This document shows, piece after piece, positions 19,908-29,671 of a stretch of 64,000 nt of DNA; position 1 is the stretch's first letter, and every line of letters starts with the position of its first letter. Below the pieces are notes generated by a model, which saw only the letters and a list, made by a program, of their open reading frames with translations, searched no databases and had not been told where the DNA came from. The stretch is taken from NCBI GenBank assembly GCA_019746095.1, contig JAIESL010000007.1, positions 1 to 64,000 on the forward strand. The letters are read 5' to 3'. Source of the DNA: Caulobacteraceae bacterium (GTDB taxonomy: Bacteria > Pseudomonadota > Alphaproteobacteria > Caulobacterales > Caulobacteraceae). The position numbers and the translations under genes were made by a program.

Positions 19908-21362
19908 ATGGAGCCCATGGATCGTCGCCGGTTTCTGATGGGTTCCACGGTCGCCGGCGGGACGGCGCTGGCCCTTGCCGGCTGTACGCCTGTCCAGACC
20001 AGTTGGGCGTCCATTCTGATCCCGAGGGAAGGCGATCCCGAGATCAATGAACTGCAGGAACGCACCTTCCGCTGGTTCACCCATGTCACCAGTCGGGCCA
20101 ATGGCCTGACACCTGACCGCTGGCCGACCGAGTCCTTTTCGTCGGTGGCCGCCGTCGGCTTTGCCTTGACCTGTTGGCCGATCGGGGTCGAGCGCGGCTG
20201 GATGACGCGTGACGAGGCGCGCGAGCGCACCCTGACGACCATCCGCTTCTTTCATGATCTGCCGCAGGGCCCGGAGGCGACCGGCGTCGGCGGCTACAAG
20301 GGCTTCTTCTACCATTTCCTCGACATGCGGACCGGCCACCGGTTCGGCCAGACCGAGCTGTCGACGGTCGACACTGCCCTGTTGGTGGCGGGCATGCTGT
20401 TCAGTGCGCGCTGGTTCGATGGCGACCATGCCGAGGAGGCGGAGATCCGCCGGCTGGCCCAGGCGGTCTACGACCGGATCGAATGGGACTGGGCCATGGT
20501 CCGTCCCAACCGCATCTCCATGGGCTGGCATCCGGAGACCGGCCACATCCCGCATGACTGGCACGTCTACAATGAGGGCATGGTGGTATTGCTGCTGGCC
20601 ATCGGCAGCGCGACCCATCCGGTTCCGGCGACCGTCTGGGACGAGTGGTGCAGCGTCTATGACCGCAGCTGGACCGACCGATGGGGTCCGGCCCACCTGC
20701 ATTTCCCGCCGCTGTTCGGCCATCAGTACAGCCATATGTTCATCGACTACCGGGGCATTCGCGATGCCTGGATGCGGACGAAGGCGGCCGAGATCGGCGA
20801 CTTCGACTATTTCGAGAACAGCGTCCGCGCCGTCGCGGCACAGCGGAAATACGCCGTGGACAATCCTATGGGCTGGACCGGCTATTCCGCTGACGTCTGG
20901 GGCCTGACCGCCTGCGACGGTCCGGGCGACTTCAAACAGGTGATCGGCGGGCGCGAGCGCGAGTTCTTCAGCTATTCGGCGCGCGGACCGGGTGACCGGG
21001 ATGACGGCACGCTTGCGCCGACTGCGGCCATGGCCTGCTACCCCTTCGCCCCGGCCGAGGTCACGGCCTGCCTGAAGGCAATGAAGGTCCGCTACGGGGC
21101 GGCGATCTACACCGGGTTCGGTTTCCTCGACTCCTTCAACCCGACGCTGACGCAGACCGATCAGACCCTGCTGCACGGGCGGATCGTGCCCGGCGTGGGC
21201 TGGGTCGACGGCGACTATCTGGGCATCGACCAGGGACCGATCGTCATCCAGATCGAGAACCATCGCTCGGACATCGTCTGGCGGCGCATGCGCGGCGAGC
21301 CCAATGTGACACGCGGCCTGAAGCGGGCCGGGTTCACCGGCGGCTGGCTGGACGAGGCATGA
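19908..21362 (+). CDS. glycoamylase-domain (PF10091 / GH144-like) Tat lipoprotein, putative endo-beta-1,2-glucanase
   Basis: RRRFLMGSTVAGGTALALAGC Tat/lipobox; GFFYHFLDMRTGHRFGQTELSTVDTALLVAG, HVYNEGMVVLLLAIGSATHP, PLFGHQYSHMFIDYRGIRD, WGLTACDGP. Alternative start 19917. Confidence 0.8.
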   Translation: MEPMDRRRFLMGSTVAGGTALALAGCTPVQTSWASILIPREGDPEINELQERTFRWFTHVTSRANGLTPDRWPTESFSSVAAVGFALTCWPIGVERGWMTRDEARERTLTTIRFFHDLPQGPEATGVGGYKGFFYHFLDMRTGHRFGQTELSTVDTALLVAGMLFSARWFDGDHAEEAEIRRLAQAVYDRIEWDWAMVRPNRISMGWHPETGHIPHDWHVYNEGMVVLLLAIGSATHPVPATVWDEWCSVYDRSWTDRWGPAHLHFPPLFGHQYSHMFIDYRGIRDAWMRTKAAEIGDFDYFENSVRAVAAQRKYAVDNPMGWTGYSADVWGLTACDGPGDFKQVIGGREREFFSYSARGPGDRDDGTLAPTAAMACYPFAPAEVTACLKAMKVRYGAAIYTGFGFLDSFNPTLTQTDQTLLHGRIVPGVGWVDGDYLGIDQGPIVIQIENHRSDIVWRRMRGEPNVTRGLKRAGFTGGWLDEA

Positions 21363-22633
21363 TCGCGGCCCGGCCGGATCGACGGGCGACGCTCGGCCTG
21401 CTGGCCGGGGGCGCGGCGTCGGGTCTGGTCGGTTGCGGTCGGGGCGACGACGGGACGACCCGCCTGTCCTTCTGGGCCATGGGCAATGAGGCGACCCATG
21501 TCCCGCAGATCCTGCCGGAGTTCGAGCGGCTGAACCCCGGCATCAAGGTGGTGGTCCAGGCCCTGCCGTGGACGGCGGCCCACTCCAAGCTGCTGACGGC
21601 CTATGCCGGCAATTCGCTGCCGGACCTCAGCCAGGTGGGCAACACCTGGGTCTCGGAAATGGCCGCTATCGGGGCCATCAGCCCGACCCCCGCCTTTGCC
21701 GCCGACCTTCTGACCGACCAGTTCCCGGCCGTGCTGGAAACCAACCGGATCGGCGGGCAGGTTGTCGGTACGCCCTGGTATGTCGATACCCGGCTGATCT
21801 ACTACCGCTCGGATCTGCTGGAGCAGGCCGGCTACGAGGCCGTGCCCCAGACCTGGGACGGCTGGAAGGCCGCGATGCATGCGGTCAAGCGCCGGGCCCC
21901 GGCCGGGGGCTATGCCGTCCTGCTGCCGGTCAATGAGTTCGAACAACTGCTGACCTTCGGCCTGCAGGGCACCGAGCCCCTGCTGCGCGAGCGGGACACG
22001 CGCGGGAATTTCTCGAGCGCCTCCTTCATCGCCGCCCTGGAATTCTACAAGAGCCTGTTCGACGAGGGCCTGGCTCCGGTGGCGTCCTCGACCCAGATCT
22101 CCAATGTCTGGACCGAGTTCGAGCGGGGCTGGTTCAGCTTCTATTTCTCGGGTCCCTGGACCATCGGTGACTTCAAGAGCCGGCTGAAGCCGACCACCCG
22201 CTGGATGACCTCCGGCGTGCCGGGGCCGACGGGGCCGGGGGCCTCGGCACCGGGCGGGTCTTCGCTGGTGGTCTATCGTCACTCGCCGCATCAGGACGCG
22301 GCCTGGAAACTGGTGCGCTTCCTGTCCGATCCGGCGGTGCAGGCGCGGTTCAACGGGATCACCGGCAATCTGCCGGCGCGCGAGAGCGCCTGGGCGACGC
22401 CGGCGGTCGCGGGCGACCCCTATATCGCCGCCTTCAAGGGCCAGCTGTCGCGGGCCAGGGCCGTGCCCAAGGTGCCCGAGTGGGAGCGGATCGTCACCGA
22501 GATGCAGATCGTCGCCGAGCGGATGGTCCGCGGTGAATACACCCCTCGCACCGCCGCCGCCGAGATCGACCGCCGCGCCGACCGGCTGCTGGAGAAACGC
22601 CGCTGGATGATCGAACAGGGGAGGGCCGCATGA
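21359..22633 (+). CDS. ABC transporter sugar-binding lipoprotein
   Basis: Lipobox-like GLVGC; TRLSFWAMGNEATHVPQILPEFERLNPGIKVVVQ. Confidence 0.92.
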   Translation: MIAARPDRRATLGLLAGGAASGLVGCGRGDDGTTRLSFWAMGNEATHVPQILPEFERLNPGIKVVVQALPWTAAHSKLLTAYAGNSLPDLSQVGNTWVSEMAAIGAISPTPAFAADLLTDQFPAVLETNRIGGQVVGTPWYVDTRLIYYRSDLLEQAGYEAVPQTWDGWKAAMHAVKRRAPAGGYAVLLPVNEFEQLLTFGLQGTEPLLRERDTRGNFSSASFIAALEFYKSLFDEGLAPVASSTQISNVWTEFERGWFSFYFSGPWTIGDFKSRLKPTTRWMTSGVPGPTGPGASAPGGSSLVVYRHSPHQDAAWKLVRFLSDPAVQARFNGITGNLPARESAWATPAVAGDPYIAAFKGQLSRARAVPKVPEWERIVTEMQIVAERMVRGEYTPRTAAAEIDRRADRLLEKRRWMIEQGRAA

Positions 22634-23562
22634 CCGCCGTGCCTCTCGTGAACAAGCCCGCGCGCCGGACCGGTAACCGCCGGTCGCGCGAGCGGGCGGC
22701 CTGGGGCTTCGTCGCCCCCTCCCTGATCGCCATCGGCCTGTTCTTCGTCATCCCGGTTTTTTCGGCCCTGCTGCTCAGCCTGACCGATTTCGACATCTAT
22801 GCCCTGGCCGACATCGGCAATGTCCGCTTTGTCGGCCTGCAGAACTATGAGCGGCTGCTGGGCAATCCGCTGTTCTGGACGGCGATGAAGAATACCGGCC
22901 TGTTCGCCGTGATCGGCGTCCCCCTGTCGATCGCCGCCTCACTGGGTGCGGCAGTGCTGCTCAATGCCCGGGTGGTGAAATGGCGGCCGCTCTGGCGGGT
23001 CATCTTCTTCGCTCCCTTTGTCACGACCCTCGTCGCCACGGCGGTGCTCTGGAACTATCTGCTGCACACCCGCTACGGCATCATCAACTGGGCCATGACC
23101 AGCCTCGGCCTGCCGCCGGTCGACTGGCTGGGTGATCCCTCGACCTCCATCCCGGCGATCCTGATGTTCGTGGTCTGGAAGAGTTTCGGCTACAATATGC
23201 TGATCTTCCTCGCGGTTTTGCAGACGGTGCCGGACGATCTCTACGAGGCCGCGCGCATCGACGGGGCCGGACCCTGGAAGCAGTTCCTGAATGTGACCCT
23301 GCCGGCGATCGCCCCGACCCTGCTGCTGGTCTCGATCATCTCGGTCGCGGGCTTCTTCCAGCTGTTCGCCGAACCCTATGTCATGACCCAGGGCGGGCCG
23401 GCCCAGTCCACGGTGACGGTGCTCTACTTCATGTATGAAGAGGGCTTCAAATGGTGGAACCTCGGTTCCGCCAGCGCCGTCGCCTTCGTCCTGTTCCTGT
23501 GCATTCTGGCCGTGACCCTGGTGCAGCTGGCGGTGGCCAAACGGATGGGGGCCTACGAATGA
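22630..23562 (+). CDS. sugar ABC transporter permease (MalF/UgpA type)
   Basis: EAARIDGAGPWKQFLNVTLPAIAPTLL EAA loop; six-TM pattern. Confidence 0.95.
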   Translation: MTAVPLVNKPARRTGNRRSRERAAWGFVAPSLIAIGLFFVIPVFSALLLSLTDFDIYALADIGNVRFVGLQNYERLLGNPLFWTAMKNTGLFAVIGVPLSIAASLGAAVLLNARVVKWRPLWRVIFFAPFVTTLVATAVLWNYLLHTRYGIINWAMTSLGLPPVDWLGDPSTSIPAILMFVVWKSFGYNMLIFLAVLQTVPDDLYEAARIDGAGPWKQFLNVTLPAIAPTLLLVSIISVAGFFQLFAEPYVMTQGGPAQSTVTVLYFMYEEGFKWWNLGSASAVAFVLFLCILAVTLVQLAVAKRMGAYE

Positions 23563-24383
23563 GGGTCCGGACCGTCAAAGCCATCCTGCTGAACCTCGCC
23601 GTGGCGTTCATCGCCCTGGTGGTTCTCTTCCCCCTGGCCTGGATGGTGTCGGTCAGCTTCATGTCGACCGGCGAGGCCGCCGTCTTCCCGCCGCCCCTGC
23701 TGCCCGGGACCTGGACGCTGGATCACTATCGCGACCTGTTCCTGACCCAGGGGATGGGCCGCTATCTGTGGAACAGTTTCGCCCTCGCCTGCATGGCCAC
23801 CGGACTGGCCCTGGCCTTCACCGTCCCGGCCGGCTACGCCTTCGCCAAACTGGCCTTCAGGGGGCGGGACCGGGTGTTCCAGGCCCTGGTCGCGGCCCTG
23901 GTGGTGCCGGCCCAGATCGGAACCCTGCCGCTGTTCCTGATGCTCAAACAGATGGGACTGGTGAACACCTATGCCGGGGCGCTGGTGCCCTGGCTGGCCT
24001 CCATCTTCGGCCTGTTCCTCGTGCGCCAGTATGCCCTGAGCATTCCCGACGAAATGCTTGAGGCCGCCCGTATCGACGGTGCCTCCGAGGGGCAGATCTT
24101 CCGTCGCGTGGTCCTGCCGACCCTGCAGCCGATTATCGTGACCCTGGCCCTGTTCGTCTTCCTCGGCAGCTGGAACGACTTCCTGTGGCCGTTGATCATC
24201 CTGACGGACCAGTCCAACTACACCCTGCCGGTGGCGCTGGCGGCCCTGTCGCGCGAGCATGTGCAGGACATCGAGATGATGATGGCCGGGGCGGTGATCA
24301 CCGTGGCCCCGGTCCTGATCCTCTTCCTCGCCCTGCAGCGCTACTACATCCGCGGCATGCTGGCCGGGAGTGTAAAGGGGTGA
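23559..24383 (+). CDS. sugar ABC transporter permease (MalG/UgpE type)
   Basis: EAARIDGASEGQIFRRVVLPTLQPIIVTLALF EAA loop; start ATG 23559 overlaps previous stop. Confidence 0.95.
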   Translation: MRVRTVKAILLNLAVAFIALVVLFPLAWMVSVSFMSTGEAAVFPPPLLPGTWTLDHYRDLFLTQGMGRYLWNSFALACMATGLALAFTVPAGYAFAKLAFRGRDRVFQALVAALVVPAQIGTLPLFLMLKQMGLVNTYAGALVPWLASIFGLFLVRQYALSIPDEMLEAARIDGASEGQIFRRVVLPTLQPIIVTLALFVFLGSWNDFLWPLIILTDQSNYTLPVALAALSREHVQDIEMMMAGAVITVAPVLILFLALQRYYIRGMLAGSVKG

Positions 24384-27300
24384 GGGCTTTCGTCGCCCTC
24401 GTCGGTGCGCTCGGGCTGCTGGCCACCGCCGCCCAGGCCCAGTCCGCGCGCATCCTCGATCCGTTCGAGACCCTGACGCCCTGGACCGCCGACGCCTCGA
24501 CCGATGTGTCCTCGACCCTCTCCGCCGTTGACGGCCAGGACGGCCGGGCCCTGCGGCTGAGCTATGATTTCAACGGCCGGTCCGGCTACGCCTTTGTGGC
24601 GCGGGCCCTCGATCTGGATGTCCCCGAAAACTACGAGATCAGCTTCTGGCTGCGGGGCGAAATGGCACCCAATACGCTGGAGATAAAGTTCGTCGACGCC
24701 TCGGGCGAGAACGTCCACTGGCGGCAGATCCGCGGCTTCCGGGCGACAGCCGACTGGACCCGCTACACCATCAAGAAGCGCCAGATCATCCGCGCCTGGG
24801 GCCCGAACCCGGACCACACCTTCCGCGGCGCCGAGCGGCTGGAGTTCGTCGTCACCGCCGGCGAGGGCGGGGCGGGCTGGATCGAGGTCGACCAGCTGGA
24901 GCTGCGCGAACTGCCGCCCGAGCCTTCGGTGCCACCCCGCCCCTTGGCCAGTGCGACCAGCGAGGACGGGCTGAATGTCGCCGCCCGCGCGGTGGACGAT
25001 GATCCGGCGACGGCCTGGCGTTCGGCCGGCCCGGGCGAACAGGGCCTGACGCTCGATCTCGGCCATGAGCGCGAGTTCGGCGGGGTCACCCTGCGCTGGG
25101 TCGAGCGGGCCGCGGCCTCGGCCTACCGGCTGCAGGCGTCCTCCGACGGCGCGACCTGGCGAGAGCTCGCGGCTGTGGACGACGGCGACGGCGGGGTCGA
25201 CCGGCTGCGCACGCCCGAGGCTTCCGCGCGCTGGCTGCGGCTGGAGCTGCGCTCGCCGGTCGCGGCAGCCGGGGGAGATCGCCCGGTCAGTGCCTATGCC
25301 CTCAACAGTCTCGAGATCGAGCCCCTGTCGTTCGGCGAGAGCCCCACGGCCTTCATGCGCGCGGTGGCGGGCGAGAGCCGGCGTGGCCTCTATCCGCGCG
25401 GTTTCCACGGCGAACAGCCCTACTGGACCCTGGTCGGTGTCGACGGCGGCGGTGAGAGCGGCCTGATGGGCGAGGATGGGGCCATCGAGCTGCGCCGCGG
25501 CGGGCCGTCGATCGAGCCCTTCGTGATCGACAACGGGCGGCTGGTGACCTGGGCGGATGTGAACATCACCCAGGGGCTGCAGGACGGTGACCTGCCCATC
25601 CCGACCGTGACCTGGACCTCAGACGACTGGAGCCTGGCCGTCACCGCCTTCGCCGAGGGAACGCCTGAGCAGGCGCAACTGTATGGCCAGTATGTCCTGA
25701 CCAATACCTCGAACCGGCCCGCAACCCTGACCCTGGCGCTCATGGCCCGGCCGTTCCAGGTCAACGGACCGTCGCAGTTCCTCGCCATTCCGGGCGGGGT
25801 CGGGCTGATCGAACAGATCGACTGGAACGGTGCGACCCTGGTGCTCAATGACGCCATCCGCATCAGCCCCCTCGCGGCACCCGACGGCCTGGTCACCGCC
25901 CGGTTCACCGCCGGGGCCGACCCGCAGAGCCTGCTGACCCGCGCGGACCGGCCCCGCGACCCGTCGGGGCCCCAGGTGGATTCCGACCCCAGCGGCCTCA
26001 TGTCCGGTGCCCTGCTGTATGATGTCACCCTGCAGCCGGGTGAGGCCCGGACCTTCGGCCTTGTCGCGCGACTGGCCGGTCCGACGCCCGATCTGGCCCC
26101 GGTCGCGGACGTCGCGGGGACGCTGGAGGCCGCTCGCAGCCGGGTCGCGGCCGATTGGCGCGGGAAGCTCGACCGCTTCGACCTGACCCTGCCCGCCGGC
26201 CAGCAGCGGATCGAGGACGTCATGCGCGCCTCCCTCGCCCACATGCTCATGTCCCGGCAGGGGCCGGTCCTGCAGCCCGGTACGCGGTCCTATAACCGCA
26301 GCTGGATCCGCGACGGGGCGATGATGGCCGAGGGGCTGAACCGGCTGGGCCATGCCGATCTGTCGGCCGACTATCTGCGCTGGTATGCCCCGTTCGTGTT
26401 CGACAACGGCAAGGTGCCGTGCTGCGTCGATTTCCGCGGGGCCGATCCGGTGCCCGAGAATGACAGCCACGGCGAGTTCGTCTTCCTCGCTGCCGAGACC
26501 TATCGCTATACGGGTGACGCGGCCCTGCTGCGCGAGGTCTGGCCGCAGGTGCAGGGCGCGATCCATTACATGGACGAACTGCGCGCCTCGACCCGGACCC
26601 CTGCCTATGAGGTCGCGGACCAGCGCCACCTCTACGGACTGCTGCCGCCGTCGATCAGCCACGAGGGCTATTCGGACCGTCCGGCGTATTCCAACTGGGA
26701 TAATTTCTGGGGTCTGCTCGGCTATCGCGACGCCGCCTTCATCGCCGACACGCTCGGCGACCCGGCGGCCGCCGCCCGCATCCGCGTCGCCGAGGCCGAG
26801 TTCCGGGCCGATCTCATGGCCTCCATCGCGGCGACGGCGCGGGTGCACGGCATCGACTGGATCGCCGGCGCGGCGGACCGGGGTGATTTCGACGCCACCT
26901 CGACTACCATAGCCCTGTCGCCGGCGGGCCTGATCGACGACCTGCCGCAGGATCTGCTGAACCGGACCTTCGAGAAATGGTGGGAGAATTTCACGGCCCG
27001 GCAGGAGAACCGTCAGGCCTGGAAGGACTACACCCCCTATGAGCTGCGCAATGTCGGAGCCCTGGTCCGTCTGGGGCGCCGTGGAGACGCCCTGCGCGCG
27101 CTCGATTTCTATTTTGCCGACATGCGTCCCCGGGCCTGGAACGGCTGGGCCGAGGTGGTCGGCCGCGACGAGCGCGAGCCGCGCTTCATCGGCGACATGC
27201 CCCATGCGTGGATCAGTTCGGACTATATCCGCTCAACGCTGGACCTGCTGGTCCATGAGCGCGACCGTGACCACGCCCTGGTGCTGGCGGCGGGCGTTCC

Positions 27301-27562
27301 GACGGACTGGCTGGCCGGGGAAGGTGTGGGCGTGACCGGCGTGCGCACGGCCTATGGGCCGCTGACCTACAATCTGCGTGAGACCGGCGGCGACTTCCTG
27401 CTGACACTGGACGGCGAGGTCACGCCGCCGGGTGGCTTCGTGATCCGCTGGCCCGAGGGTGAAACGCCACCGGCCCGGGTCCGGATAGACGGCAGGCCGG
27501 CAGCGTGGGCGGACGGCGAACTGTCGATCCCTGCCGGCACCCGGCGGGTGGATATGCGCTGA
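24380..27562 (+). CDS. secreted multidomain protein: CBM11-like N-domain, F5/8 (discoidin) domain, (alpha/alpha)6-type putative glycoside hydrolase
   Basis: GTG 24380 overlaps permease stop; signal peptide; discoidin-like SAYRLQASSDGATWRELAAVDDGDGGVDRLRTPEASARWLRLEL; SYNRSWIRDGAMMAEGLNRLG toroid motif. Confidence 0.75.
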   Translation: MRAFVALVGALGLLATAAQAQSARILDPFETLTPWTADASTDVSSTLSAVDGQDGRALRLSYDFNGRSGYAFVARALDLDVPENYEISFWLRGEMAPNTLEIKFVDASGENVHWRQIRGFRATADWTRYTIKKRQIIRAWGPNPDHTFRGAERLEFVVTAGEGGAGWIEVDQLELRELPPEPSVPPRPLASATSEDGLNVAARAVDDDPATAWRSAGPGEQGLTLDLGHEREFGGVTLRWVERAAASAYRLQASSDGATWRELAAVDDGDGGVDRLRTPEASARWLRLELRSPVAAAGGDRPVSAYALNSLEIEPLSFGESPTAFMRAVAGESRRGLYPRGFHGEQPYWTLVGVDGGGESGLMGEDGAIELRRGGPSIEPFVIDNGRLVTWADVNITQGLQDGDLPIPTVTWTSDDWSLAVTAFAEGTPEQAQLYGQYVLTNTSNRPATLTLALMARPFQVNGPSQFLAIPGGVGLIEQIDWNGATLVLNDAIRISPLAAPDGLVTARFTAGADPQSLLTRADRPRDPSGPQVDSDPSGLMSGALLYDVTLQPGEARTFGLVARLAGPTPDLAPVADVAGTLEAARSRVAADWRGKLDRFDLTLPAGQQRIEDVMRASLAHMLMSRQGPVLQPGTRSYNRSWIRDGAMMAEGLNRLGHADLSADYLRWYAPFVFDNGKVPCCVDFRGADPVPENDSHGEFVFLAAETYRYTGDAALLREVWPQVQGAIHYMDELRASTRTPAYEVADQRHLYGLLPPSISHEGYSDRPAYSNWDNFWGLLGYRDAAFIADTLGDPAAAARIRVAEAEFRADLMASIAATARVHGIDWIAGAADRGDFDATSTTIALSPAGLIDDLPQDLLNRTFEKWWENFTARQENRQAWKDYTPYELRNVGALVRLGRRGDALRALDFYFADMRPRAWNGWAEVVGRDEREPRFIGDMPHAWISSDYIRSTLDLLVHERDRDHALVLAAGVPTDWLAGEGVGVTGVRTAYGPLTYNLRETGGDFLLTLDGEVTPPGGFVIRWPEGETPPARVRIDGRPAAWADGELSIPAGTRRVDMR

Positions 27563-27574
27563 CGCGCCGGGGTC

Positions 27575-29074
27575 TCAGTCCCCGTAGTTCTCGTACCTCT
27601 GACCCTGGGCCAGGTTGCCGAACTTGGTCGTATTGGCGTCGAAGCTGAGCTTGATGATGCCGATCGGGCCGTGGCGCTGCTTGCCGATGACGACCTCGGC
27701 CTGGTGCTCCAGACGGTCCATGTCCTCCTGCCATTGCAGGTGTTCGGGCGAGCCCTCGCGCGGCTCTGCGCGGCCCAGGTAGTAGCTCTCGCGGTACACG
27801 AACATGACGCAGTCGGCGTCCTGCTCGATCGAGCCGGATTCGCGCAGGTCGGACAGCTGGGGCCGCTTGTCCTCGCGCTGCTCGACCTGACGCGACAGCT
27901 GCGACAGGGCCAGGATGGGCACGCTCAGTTCCTTGGCCAGGGCCTTGAGGGCGCCGGTGATTTCCGACACCTCCTGCACCCGGTTCTTCTGGTTGTTGCC
28001 CTCGCCGACCGTGATGAGCTGGAGGTAGTCGACGATGATCAGGTCGAGGCCGTGTTCCTGCCGTTTCAGGCGGCGGGCGCGGGCGGCCAGTTTGGAGATC
28101 GACAGGCCGCCGGTGGCATCGATGAACAGGGGGCTCTCGCCGATCTCGACGGCCGCCTCGCGGATACGGCCGAAGTCGGCGGCATCGATCTCGCCCTTGC
28201 GCAGCTTGTCGGACGACACGCCGGAGGCATCGGCCAGGATGCGCATGGCCAGTTGTTCGGCGCTCATTTCCAGCGAATAGAAGGCGACCACCCCGCCGCT
28301 GACCGTCTTGCGGCCCTCGGGCGTCGGCTCCCAGCGGTAGTTGCGCGCGACGTTGAAGGCGATGTTCGTCGCGAGCGCCGTCTTGCCCATCGACGGGCGG
28401 CCGGCGAGGACCAGCAGGTCGGACGGGTGCAGGCCACCCAGCTTGGCGTCGAGGTCGTCCAGATGGGTGGCCAGACCGGCCAGCTTGCCGTCGCGCTGAT
28501 AGGCCTCTGCGGCCATCTGCACCGCGCCACCGAGGGCACTGGAGAAGCTGACGAAGCCCGAGGACGGCTTGCCGGTCTCGGCCAGGGTGTAGAGCTGCTG
28601 CTCGGCCTGTTCGATCTGGTCGATGGCGGCGGTTTCGGGCTGGGGTGCCTCGCGCACGATTGCACCGCCGATGCGGATCAGGTCACGGCGCAGGGCCAGG
28701 TCATAGACGACCCGGGCATAGTCGGGGGCATTGGCCGCCGGTGGGGCGCGATCCACCAGGTCGGCGAGATAGCGCAGGCCGCCGAACTCCTGGAAGGCCG
28801 GGTCCAGCTTGAACCGCTCCATCAGGATGGTCGGCTCGGCCAGCATGCCCTGGCGGATATGGTCCTCGATCGCCTCATAGAGGCGCTGGTGGAAGGGCTC
28901 ATGGAAATGCGAGCCGCGCAGCCGGTCGGACAGCCGTTCGAAGACGGCGTTGTCGAACATCAGCGAGCCGAGAAGCGCCTGTTCCGCCTCAAGATTGTGC
29001 GGCATCGACGGGATGGAGCCGGAGTCCATCGGCGAGGGGAATTGGACGGGGGCAAAGGCGTTCATCGCGGTCAT
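27575..29074 (-). CDS. dnaB: replicative DNA helicase
   Basis: LLVLAGRPSMGKTALATNIA Walker A; IIVDYLQLI; LSQLSRQVEQREDKRPQLSDLRESGSIEQDAD. Confidence 0.98.
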   Translation of the reverse strand: MTAMNAFAPVQFPSPMDSGSIPSMPHNLEAEQALLGSLMFDNAVFERLSDRLRGSHFHEPFHQRLYEAIEDHIRQGMLAEPTILMERFKLDPAFQEFGGLRYLADLVDRAPPAANAPDYARVVYDLALRRDLIRIGGAIVREAPQPETAAIDQIEQAEQQLYTLAETGKPSSGFVSFSSALGGAVQMAAEAYQRDGKLAGLATHLDDLDAKLGGLHPSDLLVLAGRPSMGKTALATNIAFNVARNYRWEPTPEGRKTVSGGVVAFYSLEMSAEQLAMRILADASGVSSDKLRKGEIDAADFGRIREAAVEIGESPLFIDATGGLSISKLAARARRLKRQEHGLDLIIVDYLQLITVGEGNNQKNRVQEVSEITGALKALAKELSVPILALSQLSRQVEQREDKRPQLSDLRESGSIEQDADCVMFVYRESYYLGRAEPREGSPEHLQWQEDMDRLEHQAEVVIGKQRHGPIGIIKLSFDANTTKFGNLAQGQRYENYGD

Positions 29075-29183
29075 GTCTTAACCATGCCCGAGGCCTGCGA
29101 CATGCCCGGACGTAGCCGCGGCACAGGGATAAGTCGGCGGTTCTGTGGATGCCCCGGAATTCCGTAGCCGGATCAGTTACGGC

Positions 29184-29552
29184 TCAGCTTGCGGGGCAGG
29201 GATGACGCTCGGCCATCCATTCGCGCATCGCCTGAGTGACGCTGATATTGCGCCGGCTCGCCGGGATGGAGTTGAACCGCCCGAGGATGGCACTGGGCGA
29301 GAATGACACCCGCTCGGGCATACAGGTCGAGGGCCTCCGGCCGGCCTCGCGGGCCGCGACCTGTTCGGCTCGAACCGTGCGAACGGCGCCCTCGAACTCC
29401 CGGATGAGTCGGCGGGTATCCGCCCGGAGCATGGCCGTCGGATTCTGTGGAATACGGGCGGCAGTGGTCAGGAACTCCTGGACCGTCATGGCCTGGGCCG
29501 CGGTGGCGAACAGGGTCGCGGCGAGGCCGACGACAAGCGCGAGTTTCTTCAT
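29184..29552 (-). CDS. small secreted protein, possible Rap1a/Tai-like fold
   Basis: Signal peptide MKKLALVVGLAATLFATAAQA; C..P..VSFSPSAILGRFNSIP...HPC pattern. Confidence 0.5.
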   Translation of the reverse strand: MKKLALVVGLAATLFATAAQAMTVQEFLTTAARIPQNPTAMLRADTRRLIREFEGAVRTVRAEQVAAREAGRRPSTCMPERVSFSPSAILGRFNSIPASRRNISVTQAMREWMAERHPCPAS

Positions 29553-29611
29553 GATCGATCTCCCCTAACCCCGAAACGTGGCCGTGCCTTTGCGGCGGTA
29601 TAGCGGCCAAG

Positions 29612-29640
29612 AGAAAGGGCGCGCCCGACTGGACGCGCCC
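29612..29640 (-). terminator. terminator of rpsF-rpsR-rplI operon
   Basis: GGGCGCG/CGCGCCC stem followed by TTTCTCTT on the minus strand. Confidence 0.55.
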
Positions 29641-29671
29641 GATCACTGACTTGTTATCAGAAGGCGACGGT

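Noticed and set aside
24185-24379. N-terminal extension of the 1125-aa ORF into the permease gene
   Set aside because: Overlaps the permease coding sequence; the signal peptide begins at GTG 24380, which overlaps the permease stop
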